NCBI GenBank assembly: GCA_944470555.2
Contig: OX104132.1
Coordinates: 18,485,755 to 18,549,754 of the forward strand
DNA from: Heterobilharzia americana
Lineage: Eukaryota > Platyhelminthes > Trematoda > Strigeidida > Schistosomatidae
Reading direction: 5' to 3'
Length of the DNA stretch: 64,000 nucleotides
Below, piece by piece: positions 1 through 11,244 of this stretch; the first letter of the stretch is position 1; every line of letters starts with the position of its first letter. The notes below the pieces were generated by a model. That model made no database searches, was not told the DNA's origin, and was given only the letters and a program-made list of their open reading frames with translations. Made by a program: the position numbers and the translations under genes.

Positions 1-170
1 TCCCTATACACCTTCGTCTAGAATGATCTCCGTCTTCCTATGCACTTGTTCATTGTATTTTATTGTGAAGTGTGGCAGCTGGAACTAATGCATTTGTTCT
101 CGAGGTTATACGTTGATATTATCTCTGTCTGTCATTCTCCTTCTCTATTTGTACGAGTTGTCTGTTCTGA
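1..170 (+). mobile_element. 3' tail fragment of a Perere-3/SR3-like retroposon
   Basis: The block around 60-135 (GTGAAGTGTGGCA, then a GGTTATACGTTGAT-like end) recurs at about 56460-56540, 62505-62570 and 63665-63750. At 56.4 kb it follows a recognisable reverse-transcriptase C-terminus, so it is read here as the 3' untranslated tail of the same retroposon family. No coding part is seen at this copy, and its left end is cut by the window. Confidence 0.55.
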
Positions 171-2635
171 AATATGACTGTCTCATATACTCTGTAGTCA
201 AATAACTGCAGAATGTAACTGTTAAAATTAAACTGATTTTGGTCTTATTTAATAAGTGGAGTTATTATGTTCCTGAAACGTCTCACATAAATTAATGATC
301 TAATGAAGTTAAATGCTTTTGATGCCATTTTTTGGTATAGAACATGATTGGGAGATAGAAAAAAGTGACTAGTTTAAAAACTAATGGAAATTTTGTTATT
401 CTTGAGTCGTATAACGAAATGTACTCTATCGATGTGTTTCCAAATTGTGGTGTTACTCGATAACAATCGACAACTCACGCCACTTATTATTTTACATCAA
501 ATAACTTTTTTAGTAATAACCTTACTTTTCTTATAGTTTCAAAGGTAATTATGCTTGAGTAAACTAATCGATTTCACGTTGTCATCCCGTTCTTGCTTCA
601 AATTGAGTATCCTTAGTGGATATGATTCAACTTCAAGATCAGTACCATTTGAACTAATGAAAACAAGAGTATTGTTTCAAATTAAAATATGACCCGTTCC
701 CGTTGAAGTATCAGACAGTAAGCAGCCTCTACATGACTCTTAGTTTCTAATCATCAAAAGCATGGAGTGTTTTCACAGTTATCTAACTATGATGTTTCAA
801 AAGATTGTATTTAGCAAATGGATACTAGTTGGGAGTTGGAAGTAAGATGTATATTGAGCTTGTTAATTCGTATACCTACCCTATAAGTCTTCTAAATGGT
901 TTAGAAGAATCACTTGATGTTAAGACAATTTTCGTCAAAGATTGGCATCAGTTTAAGAGTCACTGGAACCAACGGGTACAAATCATCATTTTCATCACCA
1001 CCGTAGACATTTTAGCAATATGAACTTACTAAGTGGGGTGCAATCAAGTTCAAAGCATAGGTATTGTGACTAGCACCTTACTATTCATTGATGAAACTGA
1101 TAAACAATGGCTAATACTGTTAAAATCATAGGTAATGTCATAGATAGGTTTTTATCTTCATTCAACTAGCTTGACCCAATATTTCTTCCCTTACGCTTGA
1201 TAAATAATCGTCACATTAATGAACACATGATGCATAGATTTCCTTACAATTTACTCAGACTATGCAGAACTATGCGTATTTACCCAAGATATTTGAAATC
1301 CTCGCCGAAATGACGCCACTAATGTATCGTATACATTTCGATATGTCATATTTTTTTAACCTTTGTAGCTTTAGTCTTCTGACCCTTTCATTAAATATGT
1401 TTAGCATTTTATGCAAATAATATGCGTAGACCGATTATCATTTCCTTACCATGTAAATGTAAACAATGATATTTACGTGTAATTTCATTCTAGTTCGACT
1501 GTTTATGTGATATATTACTTTCAGCTTTGTGTAGAAACATACTTGCAATAATGAAAGACTATCTGAGTCATTCTTTGTAAATTTATGAGGCCTGCGGTTT
1601 GCAATCACCTTACCACAATCACTAGCTTAATTTTAAATGCTATACTGGACATTTTACACAATGAAATAGTGATGTTTTTACTTGATGTCATCTCAAACAT
1701 CATTCTCTTTTCCCAACCGCATCTAAAGCAGCATAACTTTCACATCTTTCTTTATAGCTCCATTTCCCCTACTTTCCTTGTTTTAGAGATTGTAGAATTT
1801 CTGAGATATCTAGGATCAATACTGGGTCATCCCCATCAAATTTTTTTGAAGTCGATTCAATAAACATTGTTCCAACCATCAACCTCTACCCTTAGCTTTC
1901 TGAGCTAACACTTAGGACTGTCACTTTACCTCCTGTCCAATCAAGCGACCATTCATGGTAGCATGCAATGATACATCTAAGCTTTTCCTTGAAATTTTTG
2001 GCTTATCAGGTTTATCATTCTAGATTCGATCAAGCTTTGTGCTTTTTATTCTAAATCACAATGGCTGATTACCTCGTGCAATGTATTTGACTTCACAACA
2101 GTTTCATGGAATTCGATGGTCTAAATTATTCTGTTCGAAGTTTTATACACGATCTTTTGACCTACGAATCTTGCTTCTCAGTGAGTTTTCCAGTTTCAGT
2201 GTGGCTCTAATTCCAACTTTGTTTTGACCCAGCATAAACTTTTTGAGGTCCCTTCATAATATGGTAGCACTGTGAAGGTTTAGAACTCTCATTTCTTAGC
2301 GCTACCATTATTATGCATACTAAATTTGTCATCTCCGTAATCGCCAGCAAGCTTTTTCTTACAATTTATTGTATATTTCTAGATCAGTGTCTTAGGATAA
2401 TTACTGTGTAGTTAGGTAAGGGCATTATCTGAATTATCACGGCTTTCATCCAGTTCAGTAAAAACCGGCGTTAAGCAGTGTTTATTCAATAGAACTCAAC
2501 GAGCATGAAAGACAAAAAAACAACACTAAGCGAAACATTGTTTGAAAATAACTGCTGGCCGGCACAAAGTAACCGGAGCACTAAAACCTGTTCCTCACTT
2601 TGTCCTGAACATAGACGTCTATATCAGTCTCCTGT
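171..2635. other. Gene-free AT-rich DNA
   Basis: No exon with coherent coding and splice signals, no RNA gene and no recognisable repeat was found here. The short open frames at 829-1023 and 1585-1863 have no domain, no splice context and AT-driven composition. The last part probably holds the promoter or 5' untranslated region of the gene starting at 2636, but no promoter element can be supported. Confidence 0.5.
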
Positions 2636-2734
2636 ATGGAGGTGACTGTCATGGCACAGTGCTCAAGCGAGGACAGTAATGCTATTAAACGACGTACTAT
2701 TCAAGACAGGGGTTCGATTAACAGAAAACATCAG
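2636..2734 (+). CDS. Putative first coding exon of an unknown gene (gene A)
   Basis: An ATG at 2636 opens 33 codons starting MEVTVMAQCSSEDSN and ending ...NRKHQ, followed exactly in phase 0 by a strong splice donor (CAG|GTATGT at 2735). The same frame has a stop about twelve codons upstream, so this ATG is the natural start. The peptide is hydrophilic and carries no known motif. The next phase-compatible exon begins at 4656. I do not recognise the protein. That this exon belongs with the downstream exons is inferred from strand, phase and proximity, not from homology; a separate short gene is possible. Confidence 0.5.
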
Positions 2735-3547
2735 GTATGTATACTCTTCCAAACCCCTACAGTATGTGGACAGCAATGTTACATCACATTGCATCTACTA
2801 ATTCAAATGTACATGTGTTACACAGGGGGACTCATAGATCCATGCAAGTAAAGATCTCGCAGCATATCTTAGAATGGCTTCCAAAGTAAACTGAATCACC
2901 TGAACTCGTAAACGTTGACAGCGGAATTTAGAAATTTTGTTTGGATATATAAACATTTCACTAAGCATTATTCAGTAGATAATACCATTTCATTGTATGT
3001 GATTCATGTTTCCATTTACCCAACATCAGTTCCTCGAAGAAGAATAAATCTTTCAGTGAAACTACTCCATGTGTCACCCCTTACTAATATATTCCCCTGA
3101 ATTTGCAAAACAATATAAAATGAAATTCTACTTCACATTTAAGAATAAAAAATACGTTATGGTCCCCATGTTTCTGATTAAAAATGAATTTTAAGTTTAC
3201 TGCATCTTGTGAAAATGATATCAGCTGAAAGATCAGTTTGTGAATAGTTTCTCAAATTGTCTTGTTCTCAACAAGTCATGTTCCAACTAACAGATTACAG
3301 GCGATCATGCTCTCAGTTAAAAAGAGTTCAAATAAATGATATTCTTTTTTAAAAACAAATATACGGAAAGAATGCGTACAGAAGCATCTGACATTTCATA
3401 AAACATTTTCAAACTGAGCTTACAGTCATTGTCTGCGAAGCTGAACCAACAAAGTCGTGTTCCAGCCTTAAAAAAGCGAAAGTGATAGCCAGTCTAGAGT
3501 ACAAACCTGTGATACGTTACTAATAACAGTAGTAAGAATAGATAGTC

Positions 3548-3733
3548 GCCAGCAGTGGAATCCACGTTGCACGTCCCATTGTATATGAGACCCATCAGTA
3601 GGATGTACCTACCTCCTAGTGAACGATGTTTCTGCCACTAAGTCTCAAAGTCAGGATTGATTGTTTCAAATATTAGAAGGTTATCTATTGGGCAACTGAT
3701 CTATGATAGCCACTCTTTGTGCAACGGGTACAG
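3548..3733 (-). mobile_element. SM-alpha type SINE, hammerhead decayed
   Basis: On the minus strand the order is a CCCGTTGCACAAAGAGTGGC head, a tRNA-like body and a tail ending in ...GTGGATTCCACTGCTGG, matching the copy at 12685-12888. The ribozyme part reads CTGATGGG instead of CTGANGAG and has lost the GAAA box, so it should be inactive. The copy lies in the first intron of gene A. Confidence 0.7.
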
Positions 3734-3964
3734 TATAGTTTAGATATTATAGCTTGTAATTTCTCTTCGTACAAACAAATTTATTTAAAATCCTAAATTC
3801 AAAAAAATACAAAATGATCTCATTTACTACAAGTAACATTAAATATTGTCAGTAATTTTTTCCTGAACAAATAACCTTTCGTACTACTTTCTATATGTCA
3901 ACTGTTCGTTAATAAAGGTTCATTTTGATTTCCTCTGAATGGTTGAAACCAAGGATATTAGTTT

Positions 3965-4150
3965 GCTGCTATGGCTTGTGGCATTTCGAGGAACGCTCTG
4001 ACTCTTAAAGTGATTGGTTTTGGGTTAGAATCTTAGTTGGGAACAGCAACACTCAGTGGGAGGCGGGTACAACTAGCTAACAAGACTCAAATAGGACAAA
4101 ATGGGCGACCTAGACTTCACTGCTAGCTACTATCCGTCATTGATACCATA
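3965..4150 (+). mobile_element. SM-alpha type SINE, hammerhead decayed
   Basis: A diverged copy aligned to the 12.7 kb SINE: a CAGCAACACTCAGTGGGAGGC block and then a former hammerhead region reading CTAACAAG ... CAAAA in place of CTGANGAG ... GAAA. Both catalytic boxes are mutated. It lies about 230 bases from the minus-strand copy in the same intron, making an inverted SINE pair. Confidence 0.65.
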
Positions 4151-4326
4151 GAATTTACGAGTTTTATATGAATTTAAAGATCAAATTACTGAAGTTTAGT
4201 GATATGACCTAATCACTGCAAAGGGTGATAATTTCTTGAAAGAAATTCTTTTGTAGCAATAAACTAATCAAGTTTGAGATTCATGTTGATTATATTTCTA
4301 AGGAGGTATTCACTCCAGAATGACAT

Positions 4327-4438
4327 TATTTGGAGAAACATCGAAAACCTGGGGCACTGGATGACTGTTTCGCGATATGATGGGACTCACGACCCGGCCA
4401 GCTGTCCAGTACTCTCAGGTTTTCGATGATTCTCCAAT
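4327..4438. mobile_element. Short foldback element with about 38 bp inverted termini
   Basis: The left arm starts TTGGAGAAACATCGAAAACC and the reverse complement of the right arm starts TTGGAGAATCATCGAAAACC; similarity continues through a CACTGGA/TACTGGA block for about 38 bases, leaving a loop of roughly 35 bases. The same terminal sequence occurs at 8966 and at 10235-10397, so this is a repeat family and not a chance palindrome. There is no coding capacity: a MITE or foldback element. Confidence 0.7.
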
Positions 4439-4655
4439 TGATTTTAGGCCATGACGAATACTACCTCGAAAAAAGTATAGATCAAAATCTGTCACATTGG
4501 AGTACGTGTGTTTACTGACAAAGCGAGAATAAACACACTCTGAAAATGCTAAAAACGTGTTGTTATGAAGCTTACGTAGAAGAAAATGGATAATTAACAG
4601 GTAATTTATATGCAATCTCGTTTATATCAGTTTTGTAACTCAGAGACAACTTTAG

Positions 4656-4939
4656 TATGGAAGGATTGGAGGCATTGCAGTATGGAACTTCGTCGATTTG
4701 AACTGTTCTCTGTTCAGCGTTCAAGTTGTTCGATTTCAACACTTACAGAAGATTAGTGGTAATGTCTTTAATTTCTGCAGTGAGTCACATAAGTTCAAAC
4801 CTCTTAGGGGACATAGATTCTCTCAGTGTTGCTGACAGGTTCCAACAGGCAATTAAACAACGCCCATTGCTTCTTGTTAGTTATCTCCAGCTGTTTTACA
4901 CACCTGATCATTTACTCAGCGAAAACTTACTTGTCACTA
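4656..4939 (+). CDS. Putative exons 2 and 3 of unknown gene A, with a very short intron
   Basis: Exon 2 follows an acceptor (CAACTTTAG) and reads in phase 0 from the previous exon: YGRIGGIAVWNFVDLN... to ...LQKIS. A GT...AG interval of 22 nt (4759-4780; 25 nt if the donor at 4756 is used) then restores a second open frame, VSHISSNLLGDIDSLSVADR..., which ends at a good donor (CTA|GTGAGC, 4940). Exon 3 ends in phase 1 and the next exon at 5245 supplies two bases, so all junctions match. No domain is recognised. The alternative is that the frame change at about 4760 is an indel, but both sides look coding and both intron options carry a pyrimidine-rich TTTCTGCAG acceptor. Confidence 0.5.
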
Positions 4940-5244
4940 GTGAGCTTTTATGAATAGAAGAGTTGAATCAGGTTTAAGTGCGAGGCTCTAAATAGCATAC
5001 TGAATGAGGCAAAAAGACACACTGTTCGATAATTTGACTTAATAACTTAATGGTTTCATGTTAGCTAACAGGAATAATAACCAGTGGTCAAAGTAAAATT
5101 CTTGAACTTAACCCAAAATTTCTATTCTGAAATAGCTGAACATAATATTATGCTTACTTCGAGATTTCGTTCCATTTTTAGCATTAGTAACAAGTCCTAC
5201 TCAGCGGTACTATCATCATTTTTTGCTTCTTTTATTCACAATAG

Positions 5245-7020
5245 GCTATAAAGAGGATATAAGACAAATTTTTATATCCCCACAACAACATGAACCAGAA
5301 GCCATCGTTGATTTGAACGTCAAAATATGTGAAACTACACCTGACCAGAATGTTGATGGTTTGTTTAAACAACAAGAAACGAATCATCAAAATCTATCCT
5401 TTGATGATAGTCAACCGTATCATAAAGTAAAGACGGATAGCGGCGATACAAATATCAGCAGTCCACAAAGCGATTTGAACAGTAGTACCACAGAATTAAC
5501 AGATACACCTCAATTTCTGAAACCTTCAGAATGTCTAAATTTACATCAGACCTATCCATTTCTGTCAGTGCACAAGTGTCTGCTGTCATCATCAACTGAA
5601 GTGATAAGTAGCAAACCAGTAACTGAAAACCAGTTCACCGCTAACACACTGATTTCACCTTCTATTTTACAAACTCCAGCTAATAAATCACAGTCGAATC
5701 CCAGGTCAATTATAAAAATGTCTGATGTACACGACAAATACTTATACTCAAAAGTTATCACCCTACTGGACAATGTTCAGAACAACTCAAATGCATTTCA
5801 ACGAGATGAAAGTGTTCAGTGTGGAATATGCTGCAAAAATTCTATTGAAATTTTAGAACCCTCTAAAATATTACATCATTCTGAAGAAGATAAGCCAGAT
5901 AGTTCAGAAATATATAAAAATAAAAATTCATGCGGAGTAAATGGATTGGCTGTTAAAAAATGGCATAAATATGACAAAGTAATGAAATTATCACATAAAA
6001 TTCCAATTTTATCTGTGAATAGTAAGGAAATCATTGATTTCACAGAGGATGATACAACCATCTGTTCAGAAACAACGCTATGTGAAGAAAATTCTCCCTC
6101 TTTAAATTACTCATTATCTAGCTGGTCGATGAAAGACAGAAGTAAAGAGAAACCATGTACTGAAGTATCTGACTCAGACATAATTCTTCAAGTTGAAAAT
6201 CAAACTATCCGTAGGTGTGATAGAACAAACCAAATAAAGCCGAATGACACTACTTTAAAGATGGAATATCAAGATGACAACGTATTTGCACCTCAAGATG
6301 TAATTAGTCGGTCAGAAGAGCCAGATAGTATTGATATTACTAAAGAAGGGCATATATGTACCCCAACTGTCACAGAAAAAATCCACTGTCCAATAACCAA
6401 TCAGGTTGAATCAACTTATTCACCCAGTACTTGTGAAATCGAAAAAGAATCGGTGAGTTTGCCAGAACTAGGTTTGTTAGAACAAAACTTAGCAAAAAGT
6501 AATGGTCAAGAAAAGACAAAAGCAGAAGAAAAAGGAGAAGAGACAAGTCATTATCCAAAAACACTGACGATGGATACTGGCTGTTTTAAACAATACAACC
6601 TATCTGAGATGAACGATATAACACAAAAGTTTAACCCAAATAGGCCACAATACGTTCAATTAGTAGGTAGTTTGGCGTACTGTTTGGATAGGCAACCTGA
6701 GAAGTTAGACACAGGTGATGCAGGCTACTTGAATATATTGAAACCACTGGCTTACGTTACAGGTGCAACAAAAATAACATCACAGAATTCATTTAGAAAT
6801 CAAGGTCTTAAAGCAGATGGTAATAAATTGCAGGAGCATGTACCAAGAGAAATTGAAAATCATATTCAAACAGGAAAAAAATCATCCACTGATGACTACG
6901 AGATCGAAATTCGGTGATCATGTTCAACATTATCCTAAGCGTGAAGTAAATTCTCATATTAATCTGCATGAATTCCTGTATAAATCGAGTTCATCACAAG
7001 CTGATAGTTGTTGTTCTTAG
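5245..7020 (+). CDS. Large 3' exon of unknown gene A (Ser/Asn/Glu-rich)
   Basis: After the acceptor TTATTCACAATAG an open frame of about 557 codons runs to a TGA at 6915. Such a length without stops in about 38% GC DNA is strong evidence of coding. The protein is hydrophilic and rich in Ser, Thr, Asn, Glu and Lys, with no signal peptide or membrane segment, and looks largely disordered; the only small motif is an isolated CGICC. Near the end a second frame continues to a TAG at 7018 (...HVQHYPKREVNSHINLHEF...). The two frames could be joined by a 28-nt GT-AG interval at about 6820-6847, or by a 1-base indel near 6910; otherwise the protein simply ends at 6917. A polyadenylation hexamer lies at 7349. 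I do not recognise the family. Confidence 0.75.
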
Positions 7021-7348
7021 AGTCAAAGTATATTTCCTTGATCTATTGTACAAATTTCAACTGAATGACTAAAGATTTTAACTCTGAGAAACCTTCAAAG
7101 AGAAATTCACCACTTAGTTCCTCATTAAACTGGTACCCATACATTATCCAAACTTTGCCGGTTGTATTTGGGTCAATATGGAAAATCAAACGGGAAAATG
7201 CTATTTCTCTTGTTTTTTGTCCATAGCTTTTTAAAAATTTAGTTGATTCTTCTTTACTCTCATTTGTTGTATACACTATACTTCAGATGTTTCAGTCAAC
7301 TTAGCTGTGCAACTATTGTAGTTCTTGTTTTTATTTGTGTCACCACCT

Positions 7349-7354
7349 AATAAA
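7349..7354 (+). promoter_or_regulatory. Possible polyadenylation signal of gene A
   Basis: AATAAA lies about 330 bases after the last open frame of gene A, in AT-rich sequence with no further coding exons until 17 kb. The hexamer is common by chance at this composition, so this is only a consistent position. Confidence 0.3.
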
Positions 7355-8960
7355 TGTAATTATTGTTTAATTATACTACTTCTTACAGATGACCAAAGCG
7401 CAAACAGCTCAAAGTACAGATATATTAAGAATGAGTTTTTATTTCACCTGGAAATGAGTTGCTCTGATGATGAACTCTAGTATGAAACTTGAATGTCTTC
7501 CGATAGATACTTCAGTTCAATGAAAAACGGAATTCTAACCTTTTTACTTTGAATACAGAGAAGTGTAGTTATGTATGTTTTTTTAACGACTATTTGCCAC
7601 ATTTTAAAAATGAAAGGTGTTTAGAGAAGTTAGTTTCCTGAATACCGCAACAATCTGAAATCAATCAAAGTGTACCATGATGAGAAACACAATACAAAAT
7701 AATCAGTAGAATTTAATTATCACTGAAGGCTGAACAATGTGAAATTGGTTACTCTCTAGTGACCAATCAGTGTGGAGGGAAATTTATCAGCCTTTGTCAT
7801 TTAGTATTGGTATAGTGAATATGATGCCATTTTCTTCCCAATAAGTAGTTAAGCTTTTGGTTTAAATTTTGATACAGTGAATAAACTCTTTACCTGTAAA
7901 GCGGTGTAAGCAATAAAAGATTTCCAAGCATAATATTCGAAAAGAATCAAATTTTTTCAACTCCAAAAAATTCCATTTTTAGGCAAGTAAGTCTTACATT
8001 TTACCACGAGATATTGTTGAAGCAATTGAAGAAGAATACATGATAATTAAACTTAAATGAGATCAGAACCAGAAGTATACAAGAAAACCTGTGGTCCAGA
8101 TTTGAAGTTTCTCTGGTTTAGTTAATAATTAACTGTAATTAGTTTTTGTCTAACCCTATAAAAAGAGGAAAAAAGAAGTTTTGTATGAGATTATTTGTAT
8201 TTGACTGTATTGGTAGTCAGTGCCTCCAAGAGAATCAATGCTATCTGTTGATCATCTCTGCTTTTTAGTGCCAAATGATTCCTATCCATCACTTTCCTAA
8301 TAGTATAGTCAGCTTTGTTTATTTGTAGATAGGTCAATATAGTTAAAATAAAGATCCAAAGTTATTGCTTCATCGTTATTGGCACATTTTTCGCTGCTCA
8401 CCTCTTCAACCCTTCGGAAACTGATGATCCACTTGGGATTCAATCTTTCATCAGTTACAGGCATCAAAGATAGTGTTGTAAATCACTTCTTATGAGTTAC
8501 TCATTCGACTTTCTGCTCTGGCTAGAGCTAGGGGACTCAAAACTGCATATTGCTTCATCCGCTCCTCATTTCTCTTCGTCGATTGCTTTATCATTTTCCA
8601 AATTACGTAAGTCGCATTGGAGCTGAATAATTCTGAAAAATATTAATTACTAATTTAATTTTCAGACAAACCGACTTTATTTTCTTTTCATCCTTAGCTG
8701 AATTTCATTTCATTACCGTTTGAACCACATAGAACTCTTATGTTTAACACTTCATGAGCTCATAACATTTAATTGCTTTTGGAACGTTGATTAAAACACT
8801 GAATGAATTCAAAATACTATTAGGGTTAAAAAATCTACATGTAACCGAGCAAAAGATAATCCATGACTTCAAACCTATCAACTTGAAGCCATTATAATAA
8901 TTCATTTTGAAGGTCCGTGGGCGTTTTTTATTGACCTCAGATTCATATTCATCATGGACT
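7355..8960. other. Gene-free intergenic DNA
   Basis: No supported exon, RNA gene or recognised repeat. A hammerhead-like string at about 7461 (CTGATGA ... GAAAC) was examined and rejected because no stem II can form. Confidence 0.4.
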
Positions 8961-8965
8961 GACAT

Positions 8966-9185
8966 CAGTTGGAGGAACACTGAAAACCTGGAAGCACCGG
9001 ACACTTGACTTGTCCTAATATGGGACTCCTCAACAGTGCGCACCCATGTCATGGATCGAACCCAAGACGTTCAGGTCCCGTAACCAGTTCATGATATGGT
9101 GCGTCTTCTATCCAATATCATCACTGAGCAACTGTCCTCACGTTCAACTTAGCCTCTCCGATCACAACTCCTCATTAAAACTTCA
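8966..9185 (+). repeat. Interspersed repeat sharing the foldback terminus
   Basis: It begins CAGTTGGAGGAACACTGAAA, the same terminus as the foldback elements at 4327 and 10397, then runs through GGGACTCCTCAACAGTGCGC and GGATCGAACCCAAGAC. Its right half (TTCATGATATGGTGC ... CAATATCATCACTGAGCAAC) matches the right half of the repeat at 50671-50945. GGATCGAACCC resembles a reversed tRNA B-box region, so a SINE origin is possible. Confidence 0.55.
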
Positions 9186-10230
9186 TGAATCGCCTGTCGA
9201 AATAAGTCACTTTTATTGCTAAAGACCTACAAAGTCACTTTGAGTATTTTTTCACCAATTAATCCTACTTTGTTCGTTAACAATCCAACCTTTTCTTATT
9301 TTAGGCCACGCGAATACAATGTTACATTCTTCTATATTCTTTTTGAACCTAATTTTGCTACTTTTTTCGCTCTGATCTTTGACAGAAAATTCTTCAGAAA
9401 TACTCGATTCTTTGGAATGTACAATGGATAATTTATAGGCTGCAGAAATGAACTTATCGGAAAGAGTCTAAAGCAATTAGTCCTCTTGATAAATTTGTAC
9501 AGCCTTATGAGAAGACGAAGATTATGATGTAACAACGCTTTACATTTTGAGCAGTCTGATTTCACATGTAAGAAAATTTATGTAAAACGTCAGTTGGGTC
9601 AATAGGAAATATAAGGATAGGAAAGGGTATAACAGATACAAAATCTAAGCCAAATCCCTCTCGGTGTGGTGTTTCCTATTCATTTCACTAACGTTTCTCG
9701 TAAGTTTTTTTACATATAATTCAACAAGTCCATATGTGATCAGGTTGTTTGTAGTGTTTAACACTATTGCACCACATTTTTCATGAAAGATTACTATCCT
9801 TCTTATAAATATCCTTTTGCTTTTATGATCATAATGTCTGAATAAATGTAAACAATTTTGAGGCGTTTGTGTTGGGTAATTTCTTGCTGAAAAGTTGTAA
9901 TATACAGTGGAAACTTATATCTGTTGAGTAAAAAATATCTTCAACATTTCATTGCTTTTTGATAAATACAAAAGCGCCAAGTATCCTTGAGGAATTGATA
10001 CTTATATATTCGATGCAGCTATCTTAAGCACCTGATTCTGCTGAACCAGTCTTAATGCTGACATTGCCTATGACTGGTCTCTTATATACTTGTTCAGTTT
10101 CGTATTATATTCAATTCACGCACCTCAGCCCTTCCAGCCGTTTATAACAGGACACAAAGTCTGGTGCTTATTTCTATCTGGAATTCTGTGGAGACTTATA
10201 AATTGATTTCAGGTTGGAATTTATCACCAA
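9186..10230. other. Gene-free intergenic DNA
   Basis: Overlapping short open frames at 9216-9565 occur on both strands with no motif or splice signals. Nothing supportable was seen. Confidence 0.35.
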
Positions 10231-10234
10231 CTGT

Positions 10235-10397
10235 CATCACTTTAAGAAACAGTGGAAACCTGGTAGCACTGGACAGCTGTTTCGTCCAAGTATGGGAATC
10301 CTCAGCAGTGCGCACCCATGAACCCCCAAGGATCGAACTCAGGACCTTCGGGTTCCATGGACACTGCTCCCAGGTTTCTAATGTTCCTCCAACTGAT
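10235..10397. mobile_element. Foldback/MITE copy with inverted termini
   Basis: The left arm GAAACCTGG... carries CAGTGG before and AGCACTGGACAGC after, mirrored by the right arm whose reverse complement reads CAGTTGGAGGAACATTAGAA then ACCTGGGAGCAGTGTCC. The core contains CAGCAGTGCGCACCCATG and GGATCGAACTCAGGACC, shared with 8966-9185. This is a longer member of the foldback family at 4327. Confidence 0.65.
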
Positions 10398-10399
10398 GA

Positions 10400-11240
10400 A
10401 AGTCCGTATATTTTAAGCGATTTGACTCATCTACATATACAATTAAATTACCTGACCACAACGCACCATAATTTATAAAAACAAAAGAACCAATTTCAGG
10501 CACAAATAAGATAATCCATACTAATGGAGTTCACTGAACAAGCAATTATTTCTAAACTACAAGTCAACCATAAATAGATAAGTGATCAACCGAAAGCATT
10601 TGAACCCAGCTATATTATAATGTTGCCAATTAAGTCATAAGTAAAATAACATTCAAAATAAATAAAATAATACGATCAAAGATACTTATCTGGGATTCAC
10701 GTTTATCACTTTTCGGCTTATCGGCGATCCAGTTCACTAAATTTACATGATTCAGATGAAAGTAAGTCGACTCTATTCGTAACCTGAATAATTCCAACAA
10801 TAACCTTAATCTTTCTTAATGAAACAATTACAATTCAATCACTTGAAATAGACAAAATATTGAATTTATGTAGTTCATCATGAGACATCACGACGTTCCT
10901 CCGGAAAGGTGTAGATAAATACAATAGTATTCACTGTTTATAAAATATGACATATCATATAAATATAAAAGGTAAGGTTTTGTATTTCAACCACGATTAC
11001 TTGCTACTAACTCATAAAAGAAAGAGATCAGAGAACAAAAATGTCTTACACCTTATCACGTGCAAAAGAAGCACAGCTTCAATAAAATATCATTAGTGTG
11101 AACATTTAGTGGTAGATAATGTCATGTTTTGAAGTGAATAAGTCTCGGTAGATTCTAATTAAGAAACCATTATCAGCAGAAACGTTACGCAAGAAGTTTT
11201 AAACTGTTTCCTGGTGCGAGAAAGTAATTATATTCAGCTT
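10400..11240. other. Gene-free intergenic DNA
   Basis: AT-rich sequence without coding exons or recognised repeats. Confidence 0.35.
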
Positions 11241-11244
11241 TATC

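Noticed and set aside
6600..6720. Resemblance of NPNRPQYVQLVGSLAYCL in gene A to a segment after the CEP97 LRR domain
   Set aside because: A short, isolated similarity 34 kb upstream of the LRR exons, in a gene with its own ending; most likely chance.
7455..7495. CTGATGA ... GAAAC string resembling a hammerhead core
   Set aside because: The bases between the two boxes cannot form stem II and no stem I partner is present.
9216..9565. Overlapping 71- and 77-codon frames on opposite strands
   Set aside because: AT-driven open frames without motif, splice signals or repeats.
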